NCBI RefSeq assembly: GCF_036924715.1
Contig: NZ_JAZHSB010000001.1
Coordinates: 2,533,001 to 2,597,000 of the forward strand
Reading direction: 5' to 3'
DNA from: Bradyrhizobium sp. AZCC 1721
GTDB taxonomy: Bacteria; Pseudomonadota; Alphaproteobacteria; Rhizobiales; Xanthobacteraceae
DNA length: 64,000 bases
The notes beneath the pieces were generated by a model that did not search any database, was not told the DNA's origin, and saw nothing but the letters and a program-made list of their open reading frames with translations. This document shows positions 39,911 through 48,320 of this stretch, in pieces. Numbering within the stretch: the first letter of the stretch is position 1; every line of letters begins with the position of its first letter. The translations under genes and the position numbers were made by a program.

Positions 39911-39926
39911 TTAAGATGCCGTTAAC
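39911..39926 (+). promoter_or_regulatory. CtrA-type binding box (TTAA-N7-TTAACC), second copy
   Basis: TTAA at 39911-39914, seven bases, then TTAACC from 39922: an exact match to the alphaproteobacterial CtrA consensus TTAA-N7-TTAAC. It lies 70 bases upstream of the small gene at 39997. Confidence 0.65.
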
Positions 39927-39996
39927 CACGTTCTGTTCTGAATAATGGCATGTCGCCGGTCAAAATCGTGACCGCGGCAACCAGAGAGAACGGAAT

Positions 39997-40197
39997 ATGG
40001 GCACCATCATTGAATTTCCGGCGGATGCGGCTTCGCGGCGGCCGGGCTCAACCATGGATGGCGCTCCACGCGATGGCCTGGGTACCGTGCTGATTCTTCC
40101 TGTTGTCCGTATCGAACGCGAAGCCGGCGGAACCGGTGATGGGCGCGGGCCGGAAGAGGGGACGGCGCCTGGTCGCCGTCGCCGTCGGCGCCCCTGA
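39997..40197 (+). CDS. Small hypothetical protein with N-terminal GTIIEFP motif
   Basis: This 66-residue product starts MGTIIEFPADAASRRPG and ends in a poly-Arg run. AGAGAG precedes the ATG, and it lies directly upstream of the lipoprotein gene by 16 bases. Small proteins with a GxIIEFPxxAxR start occur in Bradyrhizobium, though I cannot name a function. The open frame overlaps a different frame of the lipoprotein upstream sequence, and the high-GC tail reduces confidence. Confidence 0.55.
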   Translation: MGTIIEFPADAASRRPGSTMDGAPRDGLGTVLILPVVRIEREAGGTGDGRGPEEGTAPGRRRRRRP

Positions 40198-40213
40198 ACG
40201 ACGGACGTTTGCA

Positions 40214-40987
40214 ATGCCGGAGCTGAGCCTCCCGATTCGGACCACCGGGCTTCGGTCACTCCCGGCTCTCATGCTGCTTGTTGTAAGCGCAGCGCTCGGC
40301 GGTTGCAGCGGCGGCGATTTCGGCCGCACCCGCGCCGATATGCGTAACGACGACATGCACCGCTGGTTAGGGGCCGAGGCCACGGCCAGCGTCGGCCTGA
40401 AACCTTCGCATTTCCAACTCACCGAAAACGAACGCCAGCTTCGCGATCTCGCCTATCCCCTGATCGAACCGCCGCATTCGCGGCCCGCCTGGAAGAGCGT
40501 GTTCGGTGATTACCAGCCGCTGCCCTCGCCATGGCGGCAGAAGGTGGTGTTCGACCGCACCACGTACGGACGCGCTTTGATCGACGAGCCGCACCGCTCG
40601 CACACCTCGCGTTATCAGCAGTTGATCGAGGACGTTCGCAACGACATCACGAGGTTCGAGCCGTTCTTTGCCTCCGCCATCCGCGTCATCGAGCTCGACC
40701 GCAAGCGCAGCGCCAGCCTGAAGATGGTGTCGGAATTGTCGCCGCGCGAACAGGCGGATGCGATCGCGCGCATGGAAGAGAACACGCTGATCGTGCAATG
40801 GGTCCAGCAATGCCTGGAGCGGCGCATTTCATCGTACCGCTGGGCGCTGGAGCGGCTGGTGATCCACGCGCCGGACGGTATCGCCGCCGACGCCGACCGT
40901 CTGATCGGCGAGCTCGCCGCGCAAACAGCCAATCCGCCAGTTGCGGCCCAGCCTGTGATCGGGCGCGCCGTGACGGTGAAGGGGTAG
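40214..40987 (+). CDS. Lipoprotein of unknown function, ending at an IS remnant
   Basis: The ATG at 40214 begins a lipoprotein signal (LMLLVVSAALGGCSGG, lipobox LGGC). The 257-residue mature protein is helical, with no known domain; DRKRSASLKMVSELSPREQADAIARME is a long helix. The stop codon TAG (40985-40987) is formed by the TA target and the first G of an IS630-type end remnant, so the native C-terminus may have been altered or removed. Its upstream neighbour is the small protein at 39997. The CtrA box at 39911 may control both genes. Confidence 0.78.
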   Translation: MPELSLPIRTTGLRSLPALMLLVVSAALGGCSGGDFGRTRADMRNDDMHRWLGAEATASVGLKPSHFQLTENERQLRDLAYPLIEPPHSRPAWKSVFGDYQPLPSPWRQKVVFDRTTYGRALIDEPHRSHTSRYQQLIEDVRNDITRFEPFFASAIRVIELDRKRSASLKMVSELSPREQADAIARMEENTLIVQWVQQCLERRISSYRWALERLVIHAPDGIAADADRLIGELAAQTANPPVAAQPVIGRAVTVKG

Positions 40988-41041
40988 TCACGCGAATCTA
41001 AAGTTCGTCACATAGGGTTTGCTGAGCTTTGTGACAGAAGC
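40985..41041 (+). mobile_element. Solo IS630-type end (remnant, about 55 bases)
   Basis: The sequence after TA at 40985-40986 matches the left end of the IS630 element at 43112 onward over about 55 bases with a few changes, then diverges. The piece contains the extreme C-terminal codons of the transposase (GFCHKAQQTLCDEL in the minus frame versus RFCHKAQRTLCGEL in the full copy). It shows that a related IS once inserted here and was deleted down to one end. Confidence 0.75.
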
Positions 41042-41045
41042 CGCG

Positions 41046-41621
41046 CACGGAAGGGCGGCACCTTTCGCTCTTCGCATCTGCAAACCGTGTACGCTGACGG
41101 CTCACCGCGAAACTACGCGAGGAAAAGGCATGACTGACAGTGGGCAAAAGCTCTTGGTAGCGCTCGTCTTGATCGTCGATCAAATATTTGGACAAGTACG
41201 GCGACGAAGTCGACAGCCGCTCAATGTGGGCCGGAGAACACGCAATTGAGGCGTTTGCGAGCGTCGGCTTGATGGAGATCGTCAACATCCGGTTTGGGCG
41301 ATGGACGGAGGCGGATAAGCAGTTTCGCCGAGAGGAAGCCGGAATACGCGATCCTGAGCCGATCGACTATCCGGGCCAGATAAAGTTGGTCGGGAAGTCA
41401 CAGCCGGAAAACTGATCCCGACAATATGTTCGCTAACGTCGACTATTGGCATCTTTGCGAAGTCGAGCCCCCTCCCAAGATGTCCGCTTATTGGGGTAGA
41501 GCGGAAGTCATCCGCGCATCCTCAGAACGACGTGATTGACCCGTTGCGGACCTCGGCAATCCGCTTCTGCACGTCGCCGCGCGGCAGCGGTCGCCTTCGG
41601 CATTCGGCAAGTCGCGAGAAC
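41046..41621. other. Gene-poor stretch with a small orphan open frame
   Basis: Apart from the short frame at 41188-41415 I see no gene in this 576-base stretch. The region 41480-41520 carries TGTCCGCTTATTGG, similar to a phrase near 43000 (TGTCGCTTATTGGCCC), which may be a dispersed repeat remnant. Its composition is less GC-rich than its neighbours. Confidence 0.4.
41188..41415 (+). CDS. Small orphan protein, possibly a gene remnant
   Basis: The 75-residue product (TTG start) contains DKYGDEVDSRSMWAGEHAIEAFASVG and IRFGRWTEADKQF, which reads like normal protein. No family is recognised. The TTG start lacks a clear ribosome site, and a plausible ATG at 41130 lies in a different frame. A broken gene is possible because it lies beside an IS remnant. 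Confidence 0.35.
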   Translation: MDKYGDEVDSRSMWAGEHAIEAFASVGLMEIVNIRFGRWTEADKQFRREEAGIRDPEPIDYPGQIKLVGKSQPEN

Positions 41622-42893
41622 TCAATGTTGCGAGATATTCAGCGCTCCGTACGTCAGATTGCGCATCGCCGTGAAATAATCGCTGACCTTTTCTGGTGCG
41701 ACCTGGATCATCTGTACAGCGATCACCTTCTGCGCCGGATCAACCCAGAACTGCGTCCCCCAAACTCCACTCCAACCAAAACTGCCGACTGACCCGCCGC
41801 TGGTGCGAATGGCAAAGCCGAGGCCAAACGTTGTCCCATGGTCTGGGCCGACACTGCGGCCCACAAAGCTAACATCGTATGGTAGCGCGTTGGCGGTCAT
41901 CAGCTTCACTGTCTCAGGTGCGAGTATCCTAACTCCGTCGAGCTCACCGCCATTGAGCAACATTTGGCAGAAGCGCAAGTAGTCGAGAGCCGTCGAGGCA
42001 AGTCCGCCGCCACCTGAAAGGAGCTTGCGCGGCTTTGTGATGTCAAATTGAGGAGGACGCGTCGTTGGTGCCTCGACCACGCGGCCGAGGTTTTCGCTCG
42101 GTACATAGAAGCCGGTGTCAACCATCCCGAGGGGCTTGAAAATGCGGCTCTGCAGGAATTGATCAAACTGCTGGCCGGAAGCAACTTCGACAGCCCTCGC
42201 CAGAACATCTACGCCCCAGCTATATTCCCAGACCTCACCCGGTTGGTGTGCCAGCGGCAAGCTCGAAAGACTTGTCACAAACTCGGCGAGGGAATTGTCC
42301 GGCTTGAAAGCGGCCTTGGCGTAGAGCCTGTTGATCGGCTCATCCACAAATTGCGGCGGATAGACCAAGCCGGAAGTATGACGAAGCAGGTCGCGCACGG
42401 TCATTGGTCGCTTCGGCGGTTCTAGCGCAATGTCGATCTTCCCTGACGCCGGGTTAGGCTTCGCGGTCGCGACTTGCATGGTCTTCAGCTCGGGCAGGTA
42501 TTTCGCGACCGGAGCATCGAGATCGAGCTTGCCGTCGTCTACCAGCATCATGGCTGCAACACTGGTGATCGGCTTGGTCATCGACGCGATCCAGAAAATC
42601 GAGCCGGTCGTCATGGGAATGGTCTTGGCGCGATCTTGGAAGCCAATGGGTTGAAGATAGGCAAGCTTGCCCTCTTTAGCTATGGCGATGACTGCACCCG
42701 ACAGGTCCTTGCCCGAAGGGTCGACCGCATCAATCCGTTTCTTGTACCAAGAGGTAATCTGCGAAAATCCCCCTATCGAAGGGTTCTTGATAGCAGGATA
42801 GATAGCTGTCGAGAGCGCGACAGTCATAAGAACACATCCGATTGCACTGAAGAATGCCAGGGCCTTTGTCAGTGAGTGTTGCATATGCGTCAT
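41622..42893 (-). CDS. Serine hydrolase of the beta-lactamase/penicillin-binding superfamily
   Basis: The 423-residue protein has a signal-like N-terminus (AFFSAIGCVLMTVALSTA) and the class C-like serine hydrolase fold: the SxxK motif is SMTK in WIASMTKPITSV, with a YSW (YxN-like) motif in VWEYSWGVDVLARAV. It may be an esterase or peptidase; actual beta-lactamase activity is not implied. The start at 42893 is preferred because GGAAG precedes it and the frame is otherwise extended without support. A lower-GC character than neighbours and the two IS elements nearby suggest transfer. Confidence 0.85.
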   Translation of the reverse strand: MTHMQHSLTKALAFFSAIGCVLMTVALSTAIYPAIKNPSIGGFSQITSWYKKRIDAVDPSGKDLSGAVIAIAKEGKLAYLQPIGFQDRAKTIPMTTGSIFWIASMTKPITSVAAMMLVDDGKLDLDAPVAKYLPELKTMQVATAKPNPASGKIDIALEPPKRPMTVRDLLRHTSGLVYPPQFVDEPINRLYAKAAFKPDNSLAEFVTSLSSLPLAHQPGEVWEYSWGVDVLARAVEVASGQQFDQFLQSRIFKPLGMVDTGFYVPSENLGRVVEAPTTRPPQFDITKPRKLLSGGGGLASTALDYLRFCQMLLNGGELDGVRILAPETVKLMTANALPYDVSFVGRSVGPDHGTTFGLGFAIRTSGGSVGSFGWSGVWGTQFWVDPAQKVIAVQMIQVAPEKVSDYFTAMRNLTYGALNISQH

Positions 42894-43113
42894 GGCGTGC
42901 TTCCGCGAAGATAAAGTGGCTCGCTCTGCGTGCGCTTGTGGCACATTCAGCATATCGATTTGAATGAGGTTTGCTACTGCCGTTACGGTGCGCAATGTCG
43001 CTTATTGGCCCATCGCGTCATTTCGCTGCGATGAGGAATTTGGTCGCTATCCGGGGCATAGCGGACATCGATCAGCCGCGCCAATCAATCTCGATTTCTG
43101 AGTACGCATCCTA

Positions 43114-44305
43114 GTCACGTGAATCTAAAGTTCGCCACATAAAGTTCGCTGGGCTTTGTGACAGAAGCGTTTGACTGAAGCCAAAATCTGGTCAGCAGAC
43201 TTGGTCCATTTGAAGGGCTTCGGGTTTTTGTTGTGCAGGTCGATGAAGGTACGGATGTCGGCTTCGAGCTGCCTGACGGAGGTGTGAACACCTCGCTGGA
43301 TTTGCTTTCTGGTGAGTTCAGCAAACCAGCGTTCGACCTGATTTATCCATGACGCGGATGTCGGCGTGAAGTGGACATGATAGTGCGGCCGTCGGGCGAG
43401 CCACGCCTTGATCTTGGGTGTCTTGTGGGTGGCGTAGTTGTCCATGACGATATGGACATCGAGGCCTTCAGGAACTTGAGCATCGATCTCTTTTAGAAAC
43501 TTCAAGAACTCGACTGCTCGGTGGCGCTTGTAGCATTTGCCGATGACGAACCCCGAGGCGACATCGAGCGCGGCAAACAGCGAGGTCGTACCATGCCGCA
43601 CATAGCTGTGCGTACGACGTTCCGGCACGCCAGGCGTCATCGGCAAGACCGGCTGCGCTCGCGATCGAGTGCCTGAATCTGGCTTTTCTCATCGATGCTG
43701 AGGACAAGGGCCCGGTTCGGTGGGGACAGGTAAAGGCCGACGATATCGCGTACCTTATCGACGAACAGCGGATCGCTCGACAGCTTGAAGGTCTGGCTCC
43801 GGTGCGGCTGCAAGCCGAACGCCGCCCACATTCGGCGGATCGTGGTGTGGGAAAAGCCGGTTTCCGCAGCCATCGAGCGGATCGACCAGTGCGTCGCGTC
43901 GGCCGGTGTCGTACGCAACGTTCGCTCGATCACCGCGGCAACCTGATCGTCGTTGATGGTGCGAGGGCGGTCGGGGCGCGCCTCGTCGAGCAGACCATCA
44001 CAGCGATCCTTCAAAAACCGGCGGCGCCACTTGCCAACGGTGTGCTCGTGGATGCCGAGTTCGGCAGCCACAGATTTGCTTGGCAAGCCGTCCGCACATC
44101 GCAGGATGGCGCGGCACCGCTCGGATAGCGACCGGGCAACACGGTGACGACGCACTTGCCGCTCCAAATACGTCCGCTCCTGCGCACTCAGCACCAACGC
44201 CGCGATCGGCCGGCCTCTCACACCTGCATTCGCCACAAGCGCTCTCCTCTATCGAGAGAGATTCGAGCTATCATTCTAATGTGACGAACTTGCGTTCCAG
44301 ATGAC
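43114..44305 (-). mobile_element. IS630-family insertion sequence
   Basis: The element is about 1192 bases long and flanked by TA (43112-43113 and 44306-44307), the usual IS630 target. Its ends share an imperfect terminal inverted repeat of about 30 bases: the left end reads TAGTCACGTG and the right end, reverse-complemented, TAGTCATCTG. The shared core AAGTTCG and CACAT lies in both. It inserted immediately beside the 3' end of the LysR gene at 44309. A related remnant lies at 40985-41041. Confidence 0.8.
43125..44236 (-). pseudogene. IS630 transposase, split into two frames
   Basis: The first frame (43637-44236) carries the N-terminal helix-turn-helix and DDE start (LVLSIDEKSQIQALDR). The second frame (43125-43646) carries HIVMDNYATHK and SWINQVERWF, the remaining D and E of the DDE triad, and ends in KRFCHKAQRTLCGEL. 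They join near 43651-43670, where the frame moves by -1 or the sequence has gained two bases. No slippery heptamer (A6G or similar) is present, so programmed slippage is unlikely. Unless restored, the transposase is inactive. Confidence 0.8.
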
Positions 44306-44308
44306 TAG

Positions 44309-45166
44309 TCAGCTACTCCGGGACTTCGATTTGGTGCGGCCTGCTCCGGGCCGTTGCCGCTGCAGTTTCGCGATAAAGTTCTGCAGCACCTCCGACGGCG
44401 GCCGCCCGGCGCTGTAGGCGAGCCCGACCTCGCGCTTCACGTCGACATCGATTGCGCGCACGACGACATCGGAGTTGGCGCGCGCCACGCCTTCGGGAAC
44501 GATGGCAATGCCGACGCCGGCCGCCACCAGCGCCATCGCCCAGTCTTCCGATTCGGCAATCGCCGCGGGCACACGCGACGGTGATGCAGCGCGACTGAAG
44601 AATTCGCTCTGCTCGCAATGGCAGCGATCAACTATGGCGGCGCTGGCGAGATCGGAGGTGCGCAGCCGCTCCTTCAGCGTCAGCGGATGCGATGGCGGTA
44701 ACACGGCGACGTAGCGCTCGACCCAGAGCGGAACGAAATGCTCGTCGGCGCGCAGTAGGTTTTTGGAGACGATCCGTGCATCCGCGGCGTCATCGACGCC
44801 AACGAGGCGGAGCGCGATGTCGGCGCTCTCGGTCAGCGGCTTCAGAAGCGCAATGGTTCGTGGCCGGTCGAGCGTGCGCATCAGGCCGAGCGTCAGCGCG
44901 TTCCGCGTCGCAGGTTTTCGGAACAGGTTTTTCGCGGCGTCCGCCTCATCGATGATGCGGCGGGCGACGGCATGGAATTGTTCGGCCGCTTCCGTCGGTG
45001 CCACGCCCTTCTTGTGCCGGATGAACAGCGCCGTGCCGAGCTCGGCCTCCAGATTGGTGATCGCCGCCGAGATCGAGGGCTGCGAGATGAAGCAGCGCTT
45101 GGCGGCCGCCGTCAGGTTGCGCTCCTTGAACACGGCCGCGAAATAGCGGAGTTCGCGGATATCCAT
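44309..45166 (-). CDS. LysR-family transcriptional regulator
   Basis: The 285-residue protein has the LysR helix-turn-helix (MDIRELRYFAAVFKERNLTAAAKRCFISQPSISAAI) and an effector-binding domain (SDLASAAIVDR and ALVAAGVGIAIVPEG). It is divergent from a metallo-hydrolase gene at 45260 with a 93-base shared promoter region, so it probably controls that gene. The stop codon is only four bases from the IS630 target, so the C-terminus appears native. The effector is unknown. Confidence 0.9.
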   Translation of the reverse strand: MDIRELRYFAAVFKERNLTAAAKRCFISQPSISAAITNLEAELGTALFIRHKKGVAPTEAAEQFHAVARRIIDEADAAKNLFRKPATRNALTLGLMRTLDRPRTIALLKPLTESADIALRLVGVDDAADARIVSKNLLRADEHFVPLWVERYVAVLPPSHPLTLKERLRTSDLASAAIVDRCHCEQSEFFSRAASPSRVPAAIAESEDWAMALVAAGVGIAIVPEGVARANSDVVVRAIDVDVKREVGLAYSAGRPPSEVLQNFIAKLQRQRPGAGRTKSKSRSS

Positions 45167-45259
45167 AGGCTGATCCTATTGGTACTATCAGATATCGATA
45201 TTTTACCTATGGTTTTCTGGATGGCAAGCAAGGCGACTGACCTCGAAGGAGACATTGTC
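45167..45259. promoter_or_regulatory. Divergent LysR/metallo-hydrolase promoter region
   Basis: This 93-base region holds the palindrome ATATCGATAT (45192-45201) and TGATCC...CTATCA, with T-N11-A spacing that fits LysR operators. AAGGAG precedes the metallo-hydrolase ATG at 45260. Confidence 0.5.
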
Positions 45260-46117
45260 ATGCGCGTCCACCATCTCAACACCGGCACCATGTGCCCGAT
45301 CGGCCGGCGCCTGGTGAATGGCACCGGCAGCATTTTCCAGCGCGCGCGCATGGTGTGCCATTGTCTGATGATCGAGACCAATGACGGGCTGGCGCTGGTC
45401 GATACCGGCATCGGGCTGGACGACATTGCCAACCCGCCACGGCTGGGACCCAAATGGGTTCGGCAGACCACGCCGCGGCTCGATCCGGCCGAGACGGCCG
45501 TGCGGCAGATCGAGGCGCTCGGCTATTCCAAAAGCGACGTGTTGCATCTCTTGCTGACGCATCTCGATCGCGATCATGCCGGCGGCATTCCGGATTTTCC
45601 GAACGCGAAGGTGCACGTCCATCGCCGCGAGTACGACATGGCGGTGACCGGCCGGACGCCGGCGCCGAAGGGGCGCTACATTACCGATCAGTGGAAGCAT
45701 GGGCCACAATGGGCGTTCTACGACGAGGGTGGCGAGGACTGGTTCGGTTTCAAGGGCGTGCGCGCGCTTGGCGATCGCGAGCCCGACATCCTGATGATCC
45801 CGCTTCCGGGTCATACGCTCGGCCATTGCGGCATCGCTGTGCGAAGCGGAGACAAATGGCTGCTGCACGCCGGCGACGCTTATTTCTTCCACGGCCAGAT
45901 GCAGGCTTCGCCGCGAATGCCGCTGGTGCTCGGCATGTTTCAGCGCCGCGGCGATATGGATCGCGCCATGCGGATCGAAAACCAGGAGAGGTTACGAACG
46001 CTCAAGGCCAATCACGGCGATGCCGTGACCATCTTCAACAGCCACGATCCGGTCGACTACGAGAATTGCCGCTGCGGCCAACACCAGGAAGTGCCGGCTC
46101 ACGCTAGAGCAGGATGA
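45260..46117 (+). CDS. Metallo-beta-lactamase-fold hydrolase
   Basis: The 285-residue protein has the MBL fold. The metal motif is THLDRDHAGG (residues 100-109: His101, Asp103, Asp105, His106), in which the second histidine of the usual HxHxDH is replaced by aspartate. Further ligands lie in LPGHTLGHCGI and LLHAGDAYF, and NSHDPVDYE is near the end. AAGGAG precedes the ATG. Some members of this fold are lactonases that cleave acyl-homoserine lactones; that substrate cannot be assigned here. The LysR gene next to it is its likely regulator. Confidence 0.85.
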   Translation: MRVHHLNTGTMCPIGRRLVNGTGSIFQRARMVCHCLMIETNDGLALVDTGIGLDDIANPPRLGPKWVRQTTPRLDPAETAVRQIEALGYSKSDVLHLLLTHLDRDHAGGIPDFPNAKVHVHRREYDMAVTGRTPAPKGRYITDQWKHGPQWAFYDEGGEDWFGFKGVRALGDREPDILMIPLPGHTLGHCGIAVRSGDKWLLHAGDAYFFHGQMQASPRMPLVLGMFQRRGDMDRAMRIENQERLRTLKANHGDAVTIFNSHDPVDYENCRCGQHQEVPAHARAG

Positions 46118-46145
46118 GATTAGGTTGGGCCGTGACGACGGACCA

Positions 46146-46286
46146 TCTCGTGCTCCGGACGCAAGCGGCGTGAGTGCTGCGAGCCGGGGCCCATTCTACT
46201 TTGCATGGGGTTGTTTTCGCGATTTTTGTGTCTAGGCCCTGCGGTGTACCACCGAAGAGTATCTGCACTGCGTCCGGGACACGAGA
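46146..46286. repeat. Dispersed intergenic inverted repeat
   Basis: The arm at 46146-46163 (TCTCGTGCTCCGGACGCA) is the inverse of 46269-46286 (TGCGTCCGGGACACGAGA) apart from two positions. The phrases GAGCCGGGGCCCA and CGTCCGGGACACGAG recur widely between genes of Bradyrhizobium. Confidence 0.55.
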
Positions 46287-46300
46287 TCGTTGGCTTCGCG

Positions 46301-46669
46301 CTAATGAGGAATCGATTCGACTCCTACCCATCCCGTCGAGGCCGTGATCAGCGCTTGGACCGCGGCGCCGGGGGTGGCGGGGGGTGGTTCGGGTTGCTTG
46401 GCCGGCGTCGGCTCGGTCTGCAGGGTGCAACGCGACGCCGCGAGCGAGGCCTGTGCCTGCGGCATCAGGCCCGGCTCCGGCGCCAAGGCCTTTAGCACGA
46501 TCAGGCCAGTCGTGGTGGGGGAATCGATGATCAGTCGGTCGGCGGCGGTGACCTCCTCATCCTCCGGCAGGGCGGAATGCTGCTCTTCCGTCATCAGGTC
46601 GAGTTCAATCACCTCGCGGCCAGCCGAGCGGTCGCTGATCGCGTAATAGGCGACCTCGTTGCGCGTCAT
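46301..46669 (-). pseudogene. DUF1254 gene, 5'-truncated copy
   Basis: The translation from 46669 (MTRNEVAYY...) matches the intact DUF1254 gene at 48321-48941 from YTRNEVAYY to PTPAKQPEP with few differences, for about 95 residues, then ends in a different tail (VQALITASTGWVGVESIPH). The first 97 residues of the family, with the membrane helix, are missing, and no ribosome site is seen. It is therefore a duplicated fragment rather than a working gene. Confidence 0.8.
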
Positions 46670-46726
46670 GACGCGGCCCTTTGCTCGGACCCGCGGCATG
46701 CAGTTTAGTTCGTCCCGCGCAAGGGA

Positions 46727-47166
46727 TCAGAATTTGGTGCCGACGTACCTGAGGCGGCCTATGTCGGATTGTCCCTGCTCGGGAAATTCGAGCGTCGGCG
46801 TGACGTGGCCGACGAGTATGCCGGGTGTCACGGTTGTCTTGATGTACTTCGTCTCGCCCGCTGCCAATTGGAACGTAACCGCATTTTCCACCTCGGTTGC
46901 CGTTGTTACGGCGTATTTCCCCGGGGGGCGGTCGACATAAGAGAAGCCGCCGGGCACCGATCTGCCGACGACTTCATTGTTCAGCCGAATCTCGGGCTGA
47001 ATAGCCGATCCCGTCAATTCACCCGGCCGGGTGAAGTAGACACGGCCGTAACCCGGCTTCAATGCCGGGATCTGCAAGGGCGGTTCATCGAGGCCGCGTG
47101 GACTCGCGCAACTCGCCAGCAAAATCCGACAAGCACAAGGGGCAGCGCCCCGACTTTTGACCTCAT
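46727..47166 (-). pseudogene. DUF2846 lipoprotein, frameshifted in the signal peptide
   Basis: The start ATG (47166) has GGGGG upstream and opens a lipoprotein signal (MRSKVGALPLVLVGF...). The expected LLASC lipobox is in the other frame (ILLASCASPRG), and a one-base loss in an A4 run (47121-47124, plus strand) explains the switch. The rest is DUF2846: YGRVYFTRPGELTGSAIQP, RSVPGGFSYVDRPPGKYAV, and TVTPGILVGHVTP. The gene length (440 bases) is one short of a multiple of three. The restored protein would be a 146-residue lipoprotein. Confidence 0.7.
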
Positions 47167-47339
47167 ATGCCCCCGTCTCAGTATTGGAAAGCGCCCAGTT
47201 CGAAATCGACGGCAAACAACGAACCGCTGGCAATTGCCTCGCTGTTTCCTCGCCCCACGGGCTCAATTAGGCATACTCGCTTTGGTTGTTCAACGCTTTT
47301 CGCTCCGCGCGATCTCCGCGTCCGCGCGATAGACCGTCT

Positions 47340-47510
47340 TCACCGCTTGCCCTTCGGTGCAGGGGCTGGCGCGGGCGCTGCCGGTTCGGGTTGCTTGGCC
47401 GGTGGAGGCTCGATCTCCGTGGTGCAACGCGACGCCGCGAGCGCGGCTTGTGCCTGTGTCACATTGTCGTCGCTCCCCTCGTCCTTGGCAAACAGCACTC
47501 GCACCACCAT
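47340..47510 (-). pseudogene. DUF1254 gene, second 3' fragment
   Basis: The stretch ends in NVTQAQAALAASRCTTE and PPAKQPEPAAPAPAPAPKGKR, like the end of the DUF1254 protein at 48321. From the ATG at 47510 the frame is only 56 residues and lacks the domain. It appears to be the 3' end of another family member. It lies between the frameshifted DUF2846 gene and the DUF4337 gene. Confidence 0.7.
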
Positions 47511-47524
47511 CCGCGTGCGGACCT

Positions 47525-48127
47525 CTATGCTGCCAGAAACGGTATCTCGACCGCCAGTGTGTAGCCGTTGACCATCAGCAGGCCACCCGCGGCACCGACG
47601 ATGCCGCCGACGATCGCAAGCCAGGGCAGCGTCGCGACGATCGAGACCGAGATCAGCACGATGGCGATCTGCAGAAGAGCTTCGGCATAGTCGAAGTAGG
47701 GATCCTGCTTCAGCGCATGGTCGCGCTTGCTCTCGTAGTCCTTGGCCCGCGCCATCAATTCCTTCTTGCCCTCCTGCGTCTCGGGCTCGGACTCGTAGCG
47801 TGCCGCCGTCTTGCGATAGGCCTCCGCTTTTGCCTTCAGGGCCGTCCTGGCCTCGGCGTTGAGGCTTCCGTCCTGCAGGAACGCCAATTCGATCGCGTCG
47901 GCCGCGAGGTTGTAGTCGGTCTGGCGGATGTTCTTGGCCTGGTAGAAGGCATAGTGGTTCGCGGCATAGATGTTGTTGTTGGTCGCCTCCTTGCCGGCGT
48001 TGGCGCCGCCAAGCCCGGTGATGGCCAGCAGCATCGCCAGAATGGCGATGCTGACCGCCGCGCGCTGCTTGAAGCGGTCGTTCTCCTTCTCCTGATCCAT
48101 CATGTCCGCGGCGTCTTCGGCTTTCAT
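47525..48127 (-). CDS. DUF4337 domain membrane protein
   Basis: The 200-residue protein has a helix near residues 23-43 (AAVSIAILAMLLAITGLGGAN), a soluble coiled-coil middle rich in Lys, Glu and Tyr, and two hydrophobic helices at the end (about residues 148-190). It matches DUF4337, a family of unknown role. The ATG at 48127 is used, with GAGGAG upstream. It lies on the same strand as the DUF1254/DUF1214 pair, 193 bases downstream. Confidence 0.82.
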   Translation of the reverse strand: MKAEDAADMMDQEKENDRFKQRAAVSIAILAMLLAITGLGGANAGKEATNNNIYAANHYAFYQAKNIRQTDYNLAADAIELAFLQDGSLNAEARTALKAKAEAYRKTAARYESEPETQEGKKELMARAKDYESKRDHALKQDPYFDYAEALLQIAIVLISVSIVATLPWLAIVGGIVGAAGGLLMVNGYTLAVEIPFLAA

Positions 48128-48320
48128 CGATCGGCTCCTCCTCGCTCCTAAAGGGCAGGCACGATAAACAACGGCGTTATGTCACCATCGCGACGCATGA
48201 GCACGTTGATTTGTTCCACAGAATGCGGCAGGCGCGATCGGTCATAGGAAGGGATCGGCAATTCCCACGCAGCGATCAAGGTTTACGCTAGGTAAGTGTC
48301 GGCCCCGACCAAGTCGTCAT

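Noticed and set aside
43640..43672. Programmed -1 frameshift in the IS630 transposase
   Set aside because: No A6G-type slippery site or stem-loop is evident, so a disrupted frame is more likely.
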